From Chryseolinea serpens (GTDB lineage: Bacteria > Bacteroidota > Bacteroidia > Cytophagales > Cyclobacteriaceae): a stretch of DNA of 64,000 bases. The stretch is taken from the NCBI RefSeq assembly GCF_900129725.1, contig NZ_FQWQ01000001.1, positions 2,976,001 through 3,040,000 on the forward strand, in the 5' to 3' direction. Below the pieces are notes generated by a model. It saw nothing but the letters and a program-made list of their open reading frames with translations. It was not told the origin of the DNA and ran no database searches. Below, in pieces: positions 1-9,600 of the stretch. The position numbers and the translations under genes were made by a program. Position 1 is the first letter of the stretch, and every line of letters begins with the position of its first letter.

Positions 1-36
1 TTGCATTTTTCAAACACACTTTTGACATGACCCCTC

Positions 37-1575
37 ATGAAAAACGGTCTTCGCTGTACCATTTTTTCCGCTGCTGATCAAACGATCAAGGCATCGGCCC
101 CTGTCAGCAAAAAAGCTTACTTCCTTGCTGCGTTGTTTTTATCGCTGACCGCCTTCCCGGCTTTCAGCCAAGTCCCGGTGCCTGCACTCGACTCTTTGTC
201 GGTGGTCGACTCCCTGGAAGTGGCCGTGGCAGAAGAGGACATGCTGTATAAGGAAGACACAGCCGACTTCGTTTACTATGCCCTGCCCAGCGTGCTGGAG
301 CACATTCCCGGCAACGACGACCCGGCAACGCTTGCTGACCGCCTCGCGTGTATTCAAAAGACGATGCCCCTGGTGTACAACGAACGCATCCACGCCTTCA
401 TCAACTACTTCACGGTGAAAGACCGCGAGTATACCCGTATGATGATGCGCCGGAAAAATCTTTACTTCCCGATCTTCGAAAAATGCCTGGCCAAATACGG
501 CCTGCCCGACGAGCTGAAATATCTTTCCATCATCGAATCGGGATTGAATCCCCGCGCCATCTCCCGTGCGCGTGCGGTGGGCCTCTGGCAATTCATGTCG
601 GCCACCGGCAGACATTATGGATTGAACAACGACTGGTACATCGACGACCGCATGGATCCGGAGAAAGCCACGGAAGCAGCTTGCCGCTACTTGCGCGACC
701 TCTACAGCATGTTCCATGACTGGGAACTGGCCCTGGCCGCCTATAACACCGGTCCCGGCAATGTGAAGCGCGCCATTCGCCGTTCAGGATACAAACACAC
801 ATTCTGGGAAATCTATCCCAACCTCCCGCGCGAAACGCGCTCGTACGTTCCGCAATTCGTAGCCATTACCTACGCTATGAACTACCTGGATGAGCACAAC
901 TTCTTCGACGAAGGCGAAGAGATGCTGCCCAAGTATGACACGGTGCAGGTGACCAAATTCCTCCACTTCGAGACCTTTGCCAACCTGACGGGTACTTGCC
1001 TGGAAGACATGCAAAAGCTCAATCCTTCCATCCAGCACAACGCCATTCCGGAAACCAGCAGAACGTATACCCTATACGTTCCCACGGGTGCAAAAGAAAA
1101 GTTGTTGGCCGACCGTCGCTCGATCCTCGACTCTGCATCGAAAGTGGGCAAGAAAGACCTGGAGGTGCTGGCCAAGACTTCAGAAGGCTCAACCTATGGT
1201 CGTGACCGCATTACCTACAAAGTGCGCAGTGGCGACGTGTTGGGATCGATTGCCATGCGCCACGGTGTTCGCCTGGCCGATCTGAAAAAGTGGAACAATC
1301 TGCACAACAACAATATTCGCGCAGGTCAGCGATTGAACATTTGGCTGCACCAGCCGTCGCACGCCTCCACGGCGGTGGCATCGGCCCGTACCACCAAAGC
1401 AGCGGTAACGCCCGTAGCGCTTCCCGATTCAAAGACCTATACGGTTCAACCCGGCGACACGCTCTGGGAGATCTCTAAAAAATTTGAAGGCCTCACCATC
1501 GAGAAGATCAAGAGCCTGAACAACCTCAACAACAGCCAGCTGAAGCCCGGTCAGAAATTGATCATCGGCATGTAA
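37..1575 (+). CDS. MltD-like lytic transglycosylase with two LysM domains
   Basis: Predicted periplasmic or outer-membrane-associated murein hydrolase that cleaves the glycan strand between MurNAc and GlcNAc. The 512-residue product has a hydrophobic export segment near residues 25-45 ending AFSQ. An SLT domain follows at about 140-290, with the catalytic Glu in SIIESGLNP (about residue 167) and the family pattern AVGLWQFM downstream. Two C-terminal LysM domains (about 394-437 and 467-511, the second with VQPGDTLWEI) should bind peptidoglycan. This matches the MltD architecture of SLT plus LysM repeats. The chosen ATG leaves an unusually long basic segment before the hydrophobic core, so the true start could be later, but no better ATG is visible. 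It faces the histidine kinase, with a hairpin between the two stops. Family assignment is firm; the exact in vivo role is inferred. Confidence 0.9.
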   Translation: MKNGLRCTIFSAADQTIKASAPVSKKAYFLAALFLSLTAFPAFSQVPVPALDSLSVVDSLEVAVAEEDMLYKEDTADFVYYALPSVLEHIPGNDDPATLADRLACIQKTMPLVYNERIHAFINYFTVKDREYTRMMMRRKNLYFPIFEKCLAKYGLPDELKYLSIIESGLNPRAISRARAVGLWQFMSATGRHYGLNNDWYIDDRMDPEKATEAACRYLRDLYSMFHDWELALAAYNTGPGNVKRAIRRSGYKHTFWEIYPNLPRETRSYVPQFVAITYAMNYLDEHNFFDEGEEMLPKYDTVQVTKFLHFETFANLTGTCLEDMQKLNPSIQHNAIPETSRTYTLYVPTGAKEKLLADRRSILDSASKVGKKDLEVLAKTSEGSTYGRDRITYKVRSGDVLGSIAMRHGVRLADLKKWNNLHNNNIRAGQRLNIWLHQPSHASTAVASARTTKAAVTPVALPDSKTYTVQPGDTLWEISKKFEGLTIEKIKSLNNLNNSQLKPGQKLIIGM

Positions 1576-1587
1576 GCAGATTTCAAC

Positions 1588-1621
1588 CGTGGTGACTCGT
1601 GAAGCGGGTCACCACGCGTTG
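1588..1621 (+). terminator. Hairpin terminator after the lytic transglycosylase
   Basis: Arms CGTGGTGAC (1588-1596) and GTCACCACG (1608-1616) are perfect complements with an 11-nt loop, followed by CGTTGTTTTT. The right arm overlaps the stop codon of the convergent histidine kinase gene. Confidence 0.7.
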
Positions 1622-3291
1622 TTTTTAGAAGGATGTTCGCGTTGCAACGATACGCGGAAGATCGTCCCCTCTCCTACTACACTTTCCACCTCGATCCGTC
1701 CCCCCAACGCTGCGACCTGTGTTTTGACCAGGTACAATCCCATGCCTTTTCCTTCCACGTGGTAGTGGAAGCGTTTATATAAATTGAAGATCTTGTCTTT
1801 GTACCGCTCCAGGTCGATGCCCAGGCCGTTGTCGCGAATGGTGATGACCATGTTGTTATGATCTACGGTTGACTGGATCCGGATGATGGGTTGTTTTTGC
1901 GGGTTGCGGTATTTGATGGCGTTGCTCAGCAGGTTGTAGAAAATGCTTTCGATGTAGGGGTGTAGCGAGTGGATCGTTTTCTCTTCGGCCAGTTGAATGT
2001 CCACCCATGCATCGGTCTGTTTGATCTCCTCTTCGAGCAGCTGTCTCACTTTCTCCAGCACCGCTTCAAGATTCACATCCGTGAAAACCTGTGTGTTCAT
2101 TTTTTGGATGCCCAGGATGAGGGTAAGGTCCTTGATGACCTGGTCGAGATCGTGGGTGGAGCGCACCATGAGTTGCACCATTTCGGCCGTTTCTTTTTCG
2201 TCTTTTGCATAGGTCAGGATATCCGAAAGACCGACGAGCCGCGCCATGGGCGCCCGCAGGTTGTGCGAGATGATGAACGCAAATTGCTGCAGACGGCTGT
2301 TGTGTTCGATCAATTCCAGGTTGGCCTCCTTGAGGTCTTGCGTTTGTCGGGTTACCTCGATGACGAGCTCGCGGTTCTTGCGCTGAATGAGGTCGTTTTT
2401 TTCTTCGATGATCTTTTTGGCCAGTTGCACGCTTTCATGCTGCTCGGCCAGGACATTGCGCTGGCGTTCGATCTCTTTTTGTTGTAAGATCAACTGCTCG
2501 TTATGCGCCACGATTTCTTCATTCTGCGCGCTGATCTCTTCGTTCTGTGCAAGGATCTCGCGTGTTCGTTCGTAGACGGTGCGCTCCAGCACGAGATTTT
2601 GTTCGGAGAGCAGAAGGGCGCGTTGTGTTTCCGATTTTCGCAGTTGCTCGGAGATGCCGAGACTGCGATTGGTTTGGAACGCGGTGTAGGCCAGCAAAGG
2701 CGTGGTGAACAGGAACAGGACAATTTGCAGGATGTAGCTGTTTTGCAATGCGTTTTCATAGCGAACCTTGGCCTGCGCGGAAATATTATCTTCAAAATTT
2801 TCGACGCGCTTTTTGAATTCCATGAAATGCAACCACACCGGGAATCCCGGATCGAGGTCGAGCAGAGCCGCGAATTTATCGTGTTGCCCGCGTTGCAAAT
2901 ATCTTGTCATCACGCCGGTGATGTCGATGTAGTGGTTCACCGAGTCGCGTTGGACGTACACCTCGTTGAGGTCGTAGTGTTGCTCGTGCAAGGCAGTTTC
3001 CAGTCGGTTGAAGGCTTGGTTGATATCGTAGATGGCCGTGTCGCGCGCATCCAGGAAGGAGAGTTTTTCCACGATGGCATAACTTCTCACGGCCATGTCG
3101 AGCAAGTGCAGGCCACGAATCACATCCGTTGCACTCACCTTGATCCGTGCGGCTTCCTCCTGCTGCCGCTTGTTGAACTCGATGACCTGGCTGTTGCGAT
3201 AGATCAGGTAAACATTAATAAGCATCAGCCCCGCCACGAGACAAACCACGCCGTACAATACAGCTCCTTTGAGCCACGACACTGCCGTCAT
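1609..3291 (-). CDS. Orphan membrane-bound sensor histidine kinase
   Basis: Predicted inner-membrane sensor kinase of 560 residues. TM1 lies at about 8-31, an extracytoplasmic sensor region at 32-185, and TM2 at about 186-204. A long coiled coil (about 215-335) has heptads such as AQNEEI repeated. The phospho-acceptor His is in ISHNLRAPM (about 343). The HATPase domain shows the N box NLLSNAIKYRN, the G1 box DNGLGID and the G2 box GKGMGLYLV. No receiver domain is fused and no response regulator gene lies nearby, so the partner is unknown. The extracytoplasmic part is helical and resembles the CHASE3/4HB class in size, but this is not a firm assignment. The start gives a normal N-terminal membrane anchor. 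Convergent with the transglycosylase gene. Confidence 0.88.
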   Translation of the reverse strand: MTAVSWLKGAVLYGVVCLVAGLMLINVYLIYRNSQVIEFNKRQQEEAARIKVSATDVIRGLHLLDMAVRSYAIVEKLSFLDARDTAIYDINQAFNRLETALHEQHYDLNEVYVQRDSVNHYIDITGVMTRYLQRGQHDKFAALLDLDPGFPVWLHFMEFKKRVENFEDNISAQAKVRYENALQNSYILQIVLFLFTTPLLAYTAFQTNRSLGISEQLRKSETQRALLLSEQNLVLERTVYERTREILAQNEEISAQNEEIVAHNEQLILQQKEIERQRNVLAEQHESVQLAKKIIEEKNDLIQRKNRELVIEVTRQTQDLKEANLELIEHNSRLQQFAFIISHNLRAPMARLVGLSDILTYAKDEKETAEMVQLMVRSTHDLDQVIKDLTLILGIQKMNTQVFTDVNLEAVLEKVRQLLEEEIKQTDAWVDIQLAEEKTIHSLHPYIESIFYNLLSNAIKYRNPQKQPIIRIQSTVDHNNMVITIRDNGLGIDLERYKDKIFNLYKRFHYHVEGKGMGLYLVKTQVAALGGRIEVESVVGEGTIFRVSLQREHPSKNNAW

Positions 3292-3540
3292 AGAACAGAT
3301 TTAAACCAAACCTCGATTGTCTATGAAGTTCAGAAGAAAAAGGTAAACCTTTGTTATTCCGCTCAAACTTTGTTCACTTTATTTCATCAGGACTTGCATT
3401 TTACAAACAGACTATTCTGCCTTCGATGCGAAGAACCGCAACCCGGGCAAGATGCTCCCTTCGCCATGGACAACCTGTTTTCGGGCCGGTAAGGCGAGGG
3501 TTCTTCGCGATATAATCCTGTAATTTTTGCCGTGGCTTGT

Positions 3541-3548
3541 TATCTTTG
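3541..3548 (+). promoter_or_regulatory. Bacteroidota -7 element upstream of maeB
   Basis: TATCTTTG fits TAnnTTTG and lies 22 nt before the maeB ATG. No convincing -33 TTG at the usual 17-23 nt spacing; a TTTTTG at 3524-3529 is too close. Confidence 0.5.
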
Positions 3549-3570
3549 CCCACCTAACTAACATTCATAC

Positions 3571-5850
3571 ATGTCCATCAAAATCAGAAAACAGGATGCC
3601 CTGAATTTTCACATGCAGGGACAACCGGGAAAGATTGAAGTTGTTCCCACGAAATCGTTGAGTACGCAACTGGACCTGGCCCTGGCCTATTCGCCTGGCG
3701 TTGCTGTGCCCTGCCTGGAGATTGCCGCGAACAAAGAAGATGTTTATAAGTATACTTCCAAAGGAAACCTGGTAGCCGTTATCTCCAATGGCACGGCCGT
3801 GTTGGGACTGGGCAACATCGGCCCCGAAGCCTCCAAGCCCGTGATGGAAGGCAAGGGTGTGCTCTTCAAAAAATTCGCCGGCATCGATGTGTTCGACATC
3901 GAGATCGACGAAGAAGATCCCGATGCGTTCATCAAGATCGTCAAATCGCTGGAACCTACATTCGGTGGCATCAACCTGGAAGACATTAAGGCGCCGGAGT
4001 GTTTCAAGATTGAGACGGAGCTGAAGGCGAAGATGAACATTCCCATCATGCACGACGACCAGCATGGCACGGCCATCATATCGTGTTCCGCCTTGCTCAA
4101 TGCACTGGAGATCGTAGGCAAAAAAATAGAAGACATTTCGATCGTGGTGAACGGCGCCGGTGCGGCGGCCGTGAGCTGCACCAAGCTCTACATCGCGCTG
4201 GGCGCGCGCCCGGAGAACATTATCATGTGCGACAGCAAAGGTGTGCTCAACAGCAAGCGCACCGGGTTGGACGACATTAAGAAACAATTTGTCACCAGCA
4301 AGAATATCGACAGTTTGCAAGAGGCCATGAAGGGCGCGGATGTTTTCGTGGGCCTGTCTGTGGCCGACGCCATCACGCCCGACGATCTGAATGCGATGGC
4401 CAAAGATCCGATCGTGTTTGCCCTGTCCAACCCCGATCCGGAGATTGCCTACGACCTGGCGATGAAAACGCGTCACGACATCATCATGGCCACGGGCCGT
4501 TCCGATCACCCCAACCAGGTGAACAACGTGCTGGGCTTTCCCTATATTTTCCGCGGCGCCCTCGATGTGCGGGCAACCGAAATCAACGAGGCGATGAAGC
4601 TGGCCGCTGTAAAAGCCCTGGCCGAGCTGGCCAAAGAGCCGGTGCCCGACATCGTGGTAAAAGCCTATGGCGCCGATAAGATCCGTTTCGGTCGCGACTA
4701 CCTCATACCCAAACCCCTCGACACACGCCTCATCACAACGGTGTCGCCGGCGGTCGCCAAGGCGGCGATGGACTCGGGCGTGGCAAAAAATCCCATCACG
4801 GATTGGGGCGCCTATCACGAGATCTTGCAAAAACGCATTGGCATCGATCAGAAATTGATGTCGCGCGTGATCGACCGCGCCAAGAAACAGCCCAAACGCG
4901 TGGTGTTCACAGAGGCCGATCATCATAAGGTGCTGAAGGCGGCACAAATCCTGAAGGATGAGGGTATTGCGTTCCCGATCTTGCTGGGAAATAAAGAGCG
5001 GATCATGAAGCTTATGGAAGAGTACAAACTCGACCTGTACGATTGTCCCATTCTCTATCCGCGCCTGGAAGAAGAAACGGTAAAGCGCTATGCGCAGGAG
5101 TTCTACAAAAAACGCCAGCGCAAGGGCATGAACTACCAGGATTGCGAACGCCTGATGCGCGAACGCAATTATTTTGCTGCCATGATGGTGGAGCACGGCG
5201 ATGCGGATGCCCTGGTGAGCGGTCTTACCAAAGATTATCCCAAGACCATTCTCCCCTCCCTGCAGATCATCGGCACGGCCGAGGGAGTGAATCGCGTGGC
5301 GGGCATGTACATTGTTCTGGCCAAGCGCGGCACGTTCTTTTTTGCCGACACCACGGTGAACGTCGAGCCCGACGCCCAACAATTGGCCGAGATCATCGAA
5401 CTGACGGCCCACGGCGTGAAGTTCTTTGACATCGAACCTCGTGTGGCCATGCTGTCGTATTCCAACTTCGGGTCGTCCAAGGGTGACGTGCCCGAGAAAG
5501 CAAAGGAGGCCGTGCGGCTGGCCAAGTTGAAGAACCCCGACCTGGTGGTGGAGGGCGACATCCAGGCGAACGTGGCCTTGAACACCACGTTGCAGCAAGA
5601 GACTTTCCCGTTCAGCGCGTTGGCGAAAGAGGGGGCGAACACACTCATCTTCCCCAACCTGGCGTCGGGCAACATTGCCTACAAGCTGTTGATGGAGATT
5701 GGCGGGGCGGAAACCATCGGACCCATTTTGCTGGGGATGAAAAAACCGGTGCATGTGCTGCAGCTGGGTAGTTCCATTCGCGAGATTGTGAACATGGCGG
5801 CGATTGCCGTGGTGGATGCACAGCTTCATGAGCAGAACGGGCATTTGTAA
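3571..5850 (+). CDS. maeB: NADP-dependent malic enzyme (malic enzyme-phosphotransacetylase fusion)
   Basis: Predicted to convert malate to pyruvate and CO2 with NADP reduction, linking the TCA cycle to pyruvate and NADPH supply. The 759-residue length is typical of MaeB hybrids. The first about 430 residues are the malic enzyme: AYSPGVAVPCLEI, the metal-site stretch IPIMHDDQHGTA, the Rossmann motif VVNGAGAAAVSC and FALSNPDPEI. The C-terminal about 320 residues are the phosphotransacetylase-like domain (starting near RVVFTEADHHKVL). In characterised MaeB proteins this domain is regulatory (acetyl-CoA sensing) rather than catalytic; that role here is inferred. Start ATG follows a -7 element by 22 nt. 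Single-gene unit, followed by a 185-nt intergenic region with a palindromic repeat. Confidence 0.95.
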   Translation: MSIKIRKQDALNFHMQGQPGKIEVVPTKSLSTQLDLALAYSPGVAVPCLEIAANKEDVYKYTSKGNLVAVISNGTAVLGLGNIGPEASKPVMEGKGVLFKKFAGIDVFDIEIDEEDPDAFIKIVKSLEPTFGGINLEDIKAPECFKIETELKAKMNIPIMHDDQHGTAIISCSALLNALEIVGKKIEDISIVVNGAGAAAVSCTKLYIALGARPENIIMCDSKGVLNSKRTGLDDIKKQFVTSKNIDSLQEAMKGADVFVGLSVADAITPDDLNAMAKDPIVFALSNPDPEIAYDLAMKTRHDIIMATGRSDHPNQVNNVLGFPYIFRGALDVRATEINEAMKLAAVKALAELAKEPVPDIVVKAYGADKIRFGRDYLIPKPLDTRLITTVSPAVAKAAMDSGVAKNPITDWGAYHEILQKRIGIDQKLMSRVIDRAKKQPKRVVFTEADHHKVLKAAQILKDEGIAFPILLGNKERIMKLMEEYKLDLYDCPILYPRLEEETVKRYAQEFYKKRQRKGMNYQDCERLMRERNYFAAMMVEHGDADALVSGLTKDYPKTILPSLQIIGTAEGVNRVAGMYIVLAKRGTFFFADTTVNVEPDAQQLAEIIELTAHGVKFFDIEPRVAMLSYSNFGSSKGDVPEKAKEAVRLAKLKNPDLVVEGDIQANVALNTTLQQETFPFSALAKEGANTLIFPNLASGNIAYKLLMEIGGAETIGPILLGMKKPVHVLQLGSSIREIVNMAAIAVVDAQLHEQNGHL

Positions 5851-5910
5851 TTTTTAGTCGCTCGCCTGAAGGTTCGGGGCGGAGTCTCGCGTTCGCTGAA
5901 TTCGGGCGAG

Positions 5911-5936
5911 CCCGCCTTCGCTAAAGCTTCGGCGGG
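5911..5936. repeat. Dispersed palindromic repeat, single copy
   Basis: A 26-bp imperfect palindrome with arms CCCGCC / GGCGGG around TTCGCTAAAGCTTC. The core GCTAAAGCTTC is the reverse complement of GAAGCTTTAGC, found three times at 26752-26827. It sits between maeB and ruvA and can fold as a hairpin. Confidence 0.75.
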
Positions 5937-6035
5937 TGAAAAAAGTTTAACGCAAAGATCACGGTAGGTTCTTTGTGGCGTTGTGCTTTTTCGTTTTATC
6001 CTACCGTTCTTTCATCCTAAATTAGCGTACAAAAA

Positions 6036-6629
6036 ATGATCGCTTTCCTCAAAGGCAGGCTGGTGCAGCGAGACCCGACCCACGTGATCGTGGACGTTAA
6101 CGGCGTGGGATATCTGTTGCACATTTCCCTGCAGACGTTTTCCGAAATCAAAGAGCAGGAGCACATCATGCTGCACACGCACCTCAGCATTCGCGAGGAC
6201 GCGCATGTGTTGTTCGGCTTCAGCAGCGAGACGGAAAAGAAGCTCTTTCAACAACTGGTGTCGGTGAACGGGGTGGGCCCGAGCACGGCCATTGTGATGT
6301 TGTCGTATATGAACAGCCAGGAGTTGAAGGCCGCCATTGTGCGCGAGGATGCCGCCGCCCTGCAATCCATCAAGGGGATCGGGGGCAAGACCGCACAACG
6401 GGTCATCATCGAATTGAAGGACAAGCTGAAGAAGGAGAGTTGGGACGAAACTCAGCCGTCTATTTCAGTAAGCCCTCACAATACCCTGCGGAAGGAAGCG
6501 TTATCTGCTTTGCTTACGCTTGGCCTGCCCAAAGCAGCCGCTGAGAAAAGTGTTGATACCGTCCTGAAAAAATCGGGAAATACCATTACCTTAGAAGATT
6601 TAGTTAAGCAGGCCCTAAAAAACGCATAG
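6036..6629 (+). CDS. ruvA: Holliday junction branch migration protein RuvA
   Basis: The DNA-binding subunit of the RuvAB branch-migration complex; it binds Holliday junctions as a tetramer and loads the RuvB motor. The 197-residue product starts MIAFLKGRL, with the OB fold in the first about 65 residues. Two helix-hairpin-helix motifs follow: VNGVGPSTAIVML (about 77-90) and IKGIGGKTAQRVIIEL (about 111-126). The flexible C-terminal RuvB-binding domain covers about residues 150-197. ATG start in A-rich sequence without a clear Shine-Dalgarno. Its stop lies 5 nt before the sprA start; a ruvA-sprA-gcvH order is conserved in Bacteroidota although the functions differ. Confidence 0.96.
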   Translation: MIAFLKGRLVQRDPTHVIVDVNGVGYLLHISLQTFSEIKEQEHIMLHTHLSIREDAHVLFGFSSETEKKLFQQLVSVNGVGPSTAIVMLSYMNSQELKAAIVREDAAALQSIKGIGGKTAQRVIIELKDKLKKESWDETQPSISVSPHNTLRKEALSALLTLGLPKAAAEKSVDTVLKKSGNTITLEDLVKQALKNA

Positions 6630-6634
6630 TACGT

Positions 6635-9600
6635 TTGACTGTCTCTACACGGAAGAATCAGGTTGCTCTAACGCTTGGCCAGTTGTTTGTAGCATGGCTG
6701 AGTATTTTGCTCGTACCCCAGACGGTATCGGGGCAAGTCCGACCTACGCGCCAAAACCCTTCCGACACTACCCAGAGTGACAGTTACAAACCCACTCGGC
6801 GACCTACATACCGGGCCACCGACCGTTATGGCGATCCGTTCTCCAACACCACCACGGCCTCGCCCCTCTACCTGAAAGATCCCAACCAGATGAAACTGGA
6901 CGTGGACATCGACACGGCCCTGAACTATACCATCTATGAAAAGATCGGCGACCTGAACTACCGCCCCACCTCGAGCATGAGCTTCGAGGAGTTCAAACAG
7001 TACCAGGACCGCCAGATCCTGAAAAGCTACTGGAAAGGACGTGCCCGCGCCCAGGACGGCGAGAGCGCTGTGAGCGGCCGCAGCCTCATCCCCAAGATCT
7101 TTATCAGCCCGGTACTGGACCGCATCTTTGGGGGGAGCTATGTAGAACTGGTGCCCCGCGGATTTGTGACCCTGGATTTCGGGGCCGCCTTCCAACGCCT
7201 CAACAACCCCAACATCCCCATCCGCCAGCAGCGCAACGGCGGCTTTGAGTTCGACCAGCAGATCAACATGAGCGTGGTGGGCAAAGTGGGCGAAAAACTG
7301 GCCGTGACCGCCAACTTCGACAACAACAACTCCTTCGACTTCCAGAACAACATGAAGGTGGAATACACTGGTTTCAAGGAAGACATTTTGCAAAAGCTAG
7401 AGATCGGTAACGTGAGCCTGCCCCTGAACAACACCCTGATCCAGGGTGCGCAAAACCTCTTCGGTATCAAAGCCAAGATGCAGTTCGGCAAACTGGACGT
7501 CACTTCCATCGCCACCACACAACGGGGGAAGACCGCGTCCATCAACCTGGGAGGAGGTAACAACGCCGGGCAAGGGCGACCGTTTGAGATCATCGCCTCC
7601 AACTACGACGAGAACCGTCACTTTTTCCTGGGCCAGTTTTTCCGCGACAACTATCAAAAATGGATCGGCAACCCACCCCAGATCATTTCCGGGGTGAACA
7701 TTACACGCGTGGAAGTGTACATCCTGAACCGGAACAACGACACGCAGACCTTGCGCAACGTAATTGGTTTAATGGACCTTGCCGAGCCTACGCGCATTTA
7801 CAACCGCAATATTGGCGGACGAAATCCCAATGCACCAAACGGCAACACCTCCAACGACCTTTTCGCATCGGTCAAGGGACTAAACCGCGACGCCGACGGA
7901 ATCAATGCCCTCCTCGAGGGTCTGTATGGTGGTACGCTCGTAAATGGAACCGACTACGAAAAAATCACCGGCGCCCGCAAACTTGCAACCACCGAATATA
8001 CCTTCCACCAACAGTTGGGCTATGTTACGTTGACGCGCAAACTTCAAAATGACGAAGCGCTCGCCGTCGCGTATGAGTACACCTATAACGGCCGAGCTTA
8101 CCGTGTAGGTGAGCTCTCCGACGACTATGCGAGCTTGAAAGACAACGAAGTGATCTTTCTGAAACTGCTGCGTCCCCGTAAGATCGCCATCCGCGATGCG
8201 AACAAAAATATCATCCCCACCTGGGACCTGATGATGAAGAACATCTACAACCTGAACGTGACCCAACTCACACGCGATGGTTTCCAGCTCCGGGTGATCT
8301 ACCGCGATGACAAATCCGGTATCGACAACCCACAATTGCAGGAAGGGACGAAAGTACGAACGCGGCAGTTGGTGGAAGTAATGGGTTTGGATAAACTCAA
8401 CCCCGTGAACGACCCGCAAAAGGATGGGAACTTCGACTATATCGAAGGCATCACCATAAATTCCACAACGGGTCTTATCATCTATCCCTACCTCCATCCT
8501 TTCAGTGACGCCTTGCGACAGGCGTTTGCCGGGGATCCCCAGCAGAGTTATCTCATCCAGAAATACGCTTACGATACGCTCTATCACACCACCAAGGCCG
8601 ATGCCGAATTGTTTGCCACAAAGAACAAGTTCTACATGAAGGGTATGTACAGTGCCGGTTCATCGAAGGAAATATTGATACCAGGCTTTGGTGTGTCGCA
8701 GGGGTCGGTGAAGTTGTATGCCGGCGGCATCCCTTTGAATGAAGGAACCGACTTCGTTGTGGACTACACCTTTGGCAAGGTGACCATCCTGAACGAATCG
8801 GTTTTAAACTCGGGCAAAAATATTGAAGTGAAGTATGAGCAGTCGGACCCGTTTGCTTTTCAAACCCGAAGCTTGCTGGGAACACGGTTGGACTACCACC
8901 TCAGTGAAGATGTGAACCTGGGCGCCACCGCGTTGTATTACAACGAACGGCCGCTCATCAGCCGTAACCAGATCGGCACCGAGCCTGCGCGCAACTTGCA
9001 ATACGGTCTTGATTTCAACGTCAATAAAAAAAGCCGCATGCTCACCAAGCTGGTGGATGCATTGCCTTTTTTGGAAACCAAAGAGCAATCATCGGTGACC
9101 ATGACGGGCGAGTTTGCCCAATTGCTTCCCGGCACATCAAACAAAATCAACGGCGAGGGAACGGCCTACATCGACGACTTCGAGAACACGGCCACGCCTT
9201 ATTCGCTGATGAGCCCGAACGGCTGGAAACTTTCTTCCGTTCCCAAAACGCTGGACTACCGGTTCGATCCCGCCAATGGCCTGGGTAACGATCTTTCCGC
9301 GGGATACTTGCGCGCCAAAATTGCCTGGTACACGGTCGACAATCAACTTTATCGGAACGTGGGTCGCTTCAAACCGGACAACATCACCGACAACGATTTG
9401 AAGAACCACTATGTGCGCCCTGTGGATCCGAAAGAAATTTTCCCGTTGCGCCAGCTCACGCAGGGTATTTTTTATGAACAGATCTTCGATGTTGCCTACT
9501 ATCCAAAAGAACGGGGACCCTACAACTACAATCCGCAACAAACGTCGGACGGTTTTCTGAACAGCCCCGAAAAGAACTGGGGCGCCATTACGAACGCCAT

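Noticed and set aside
3565-5844. 759-codon open frame antisense to maeB
   Set aside because: It mirrors maeB almost codon for codon and its translation (His/Gln/Arg-rich) has no family feature; an artefact of biased codon use in maeB.
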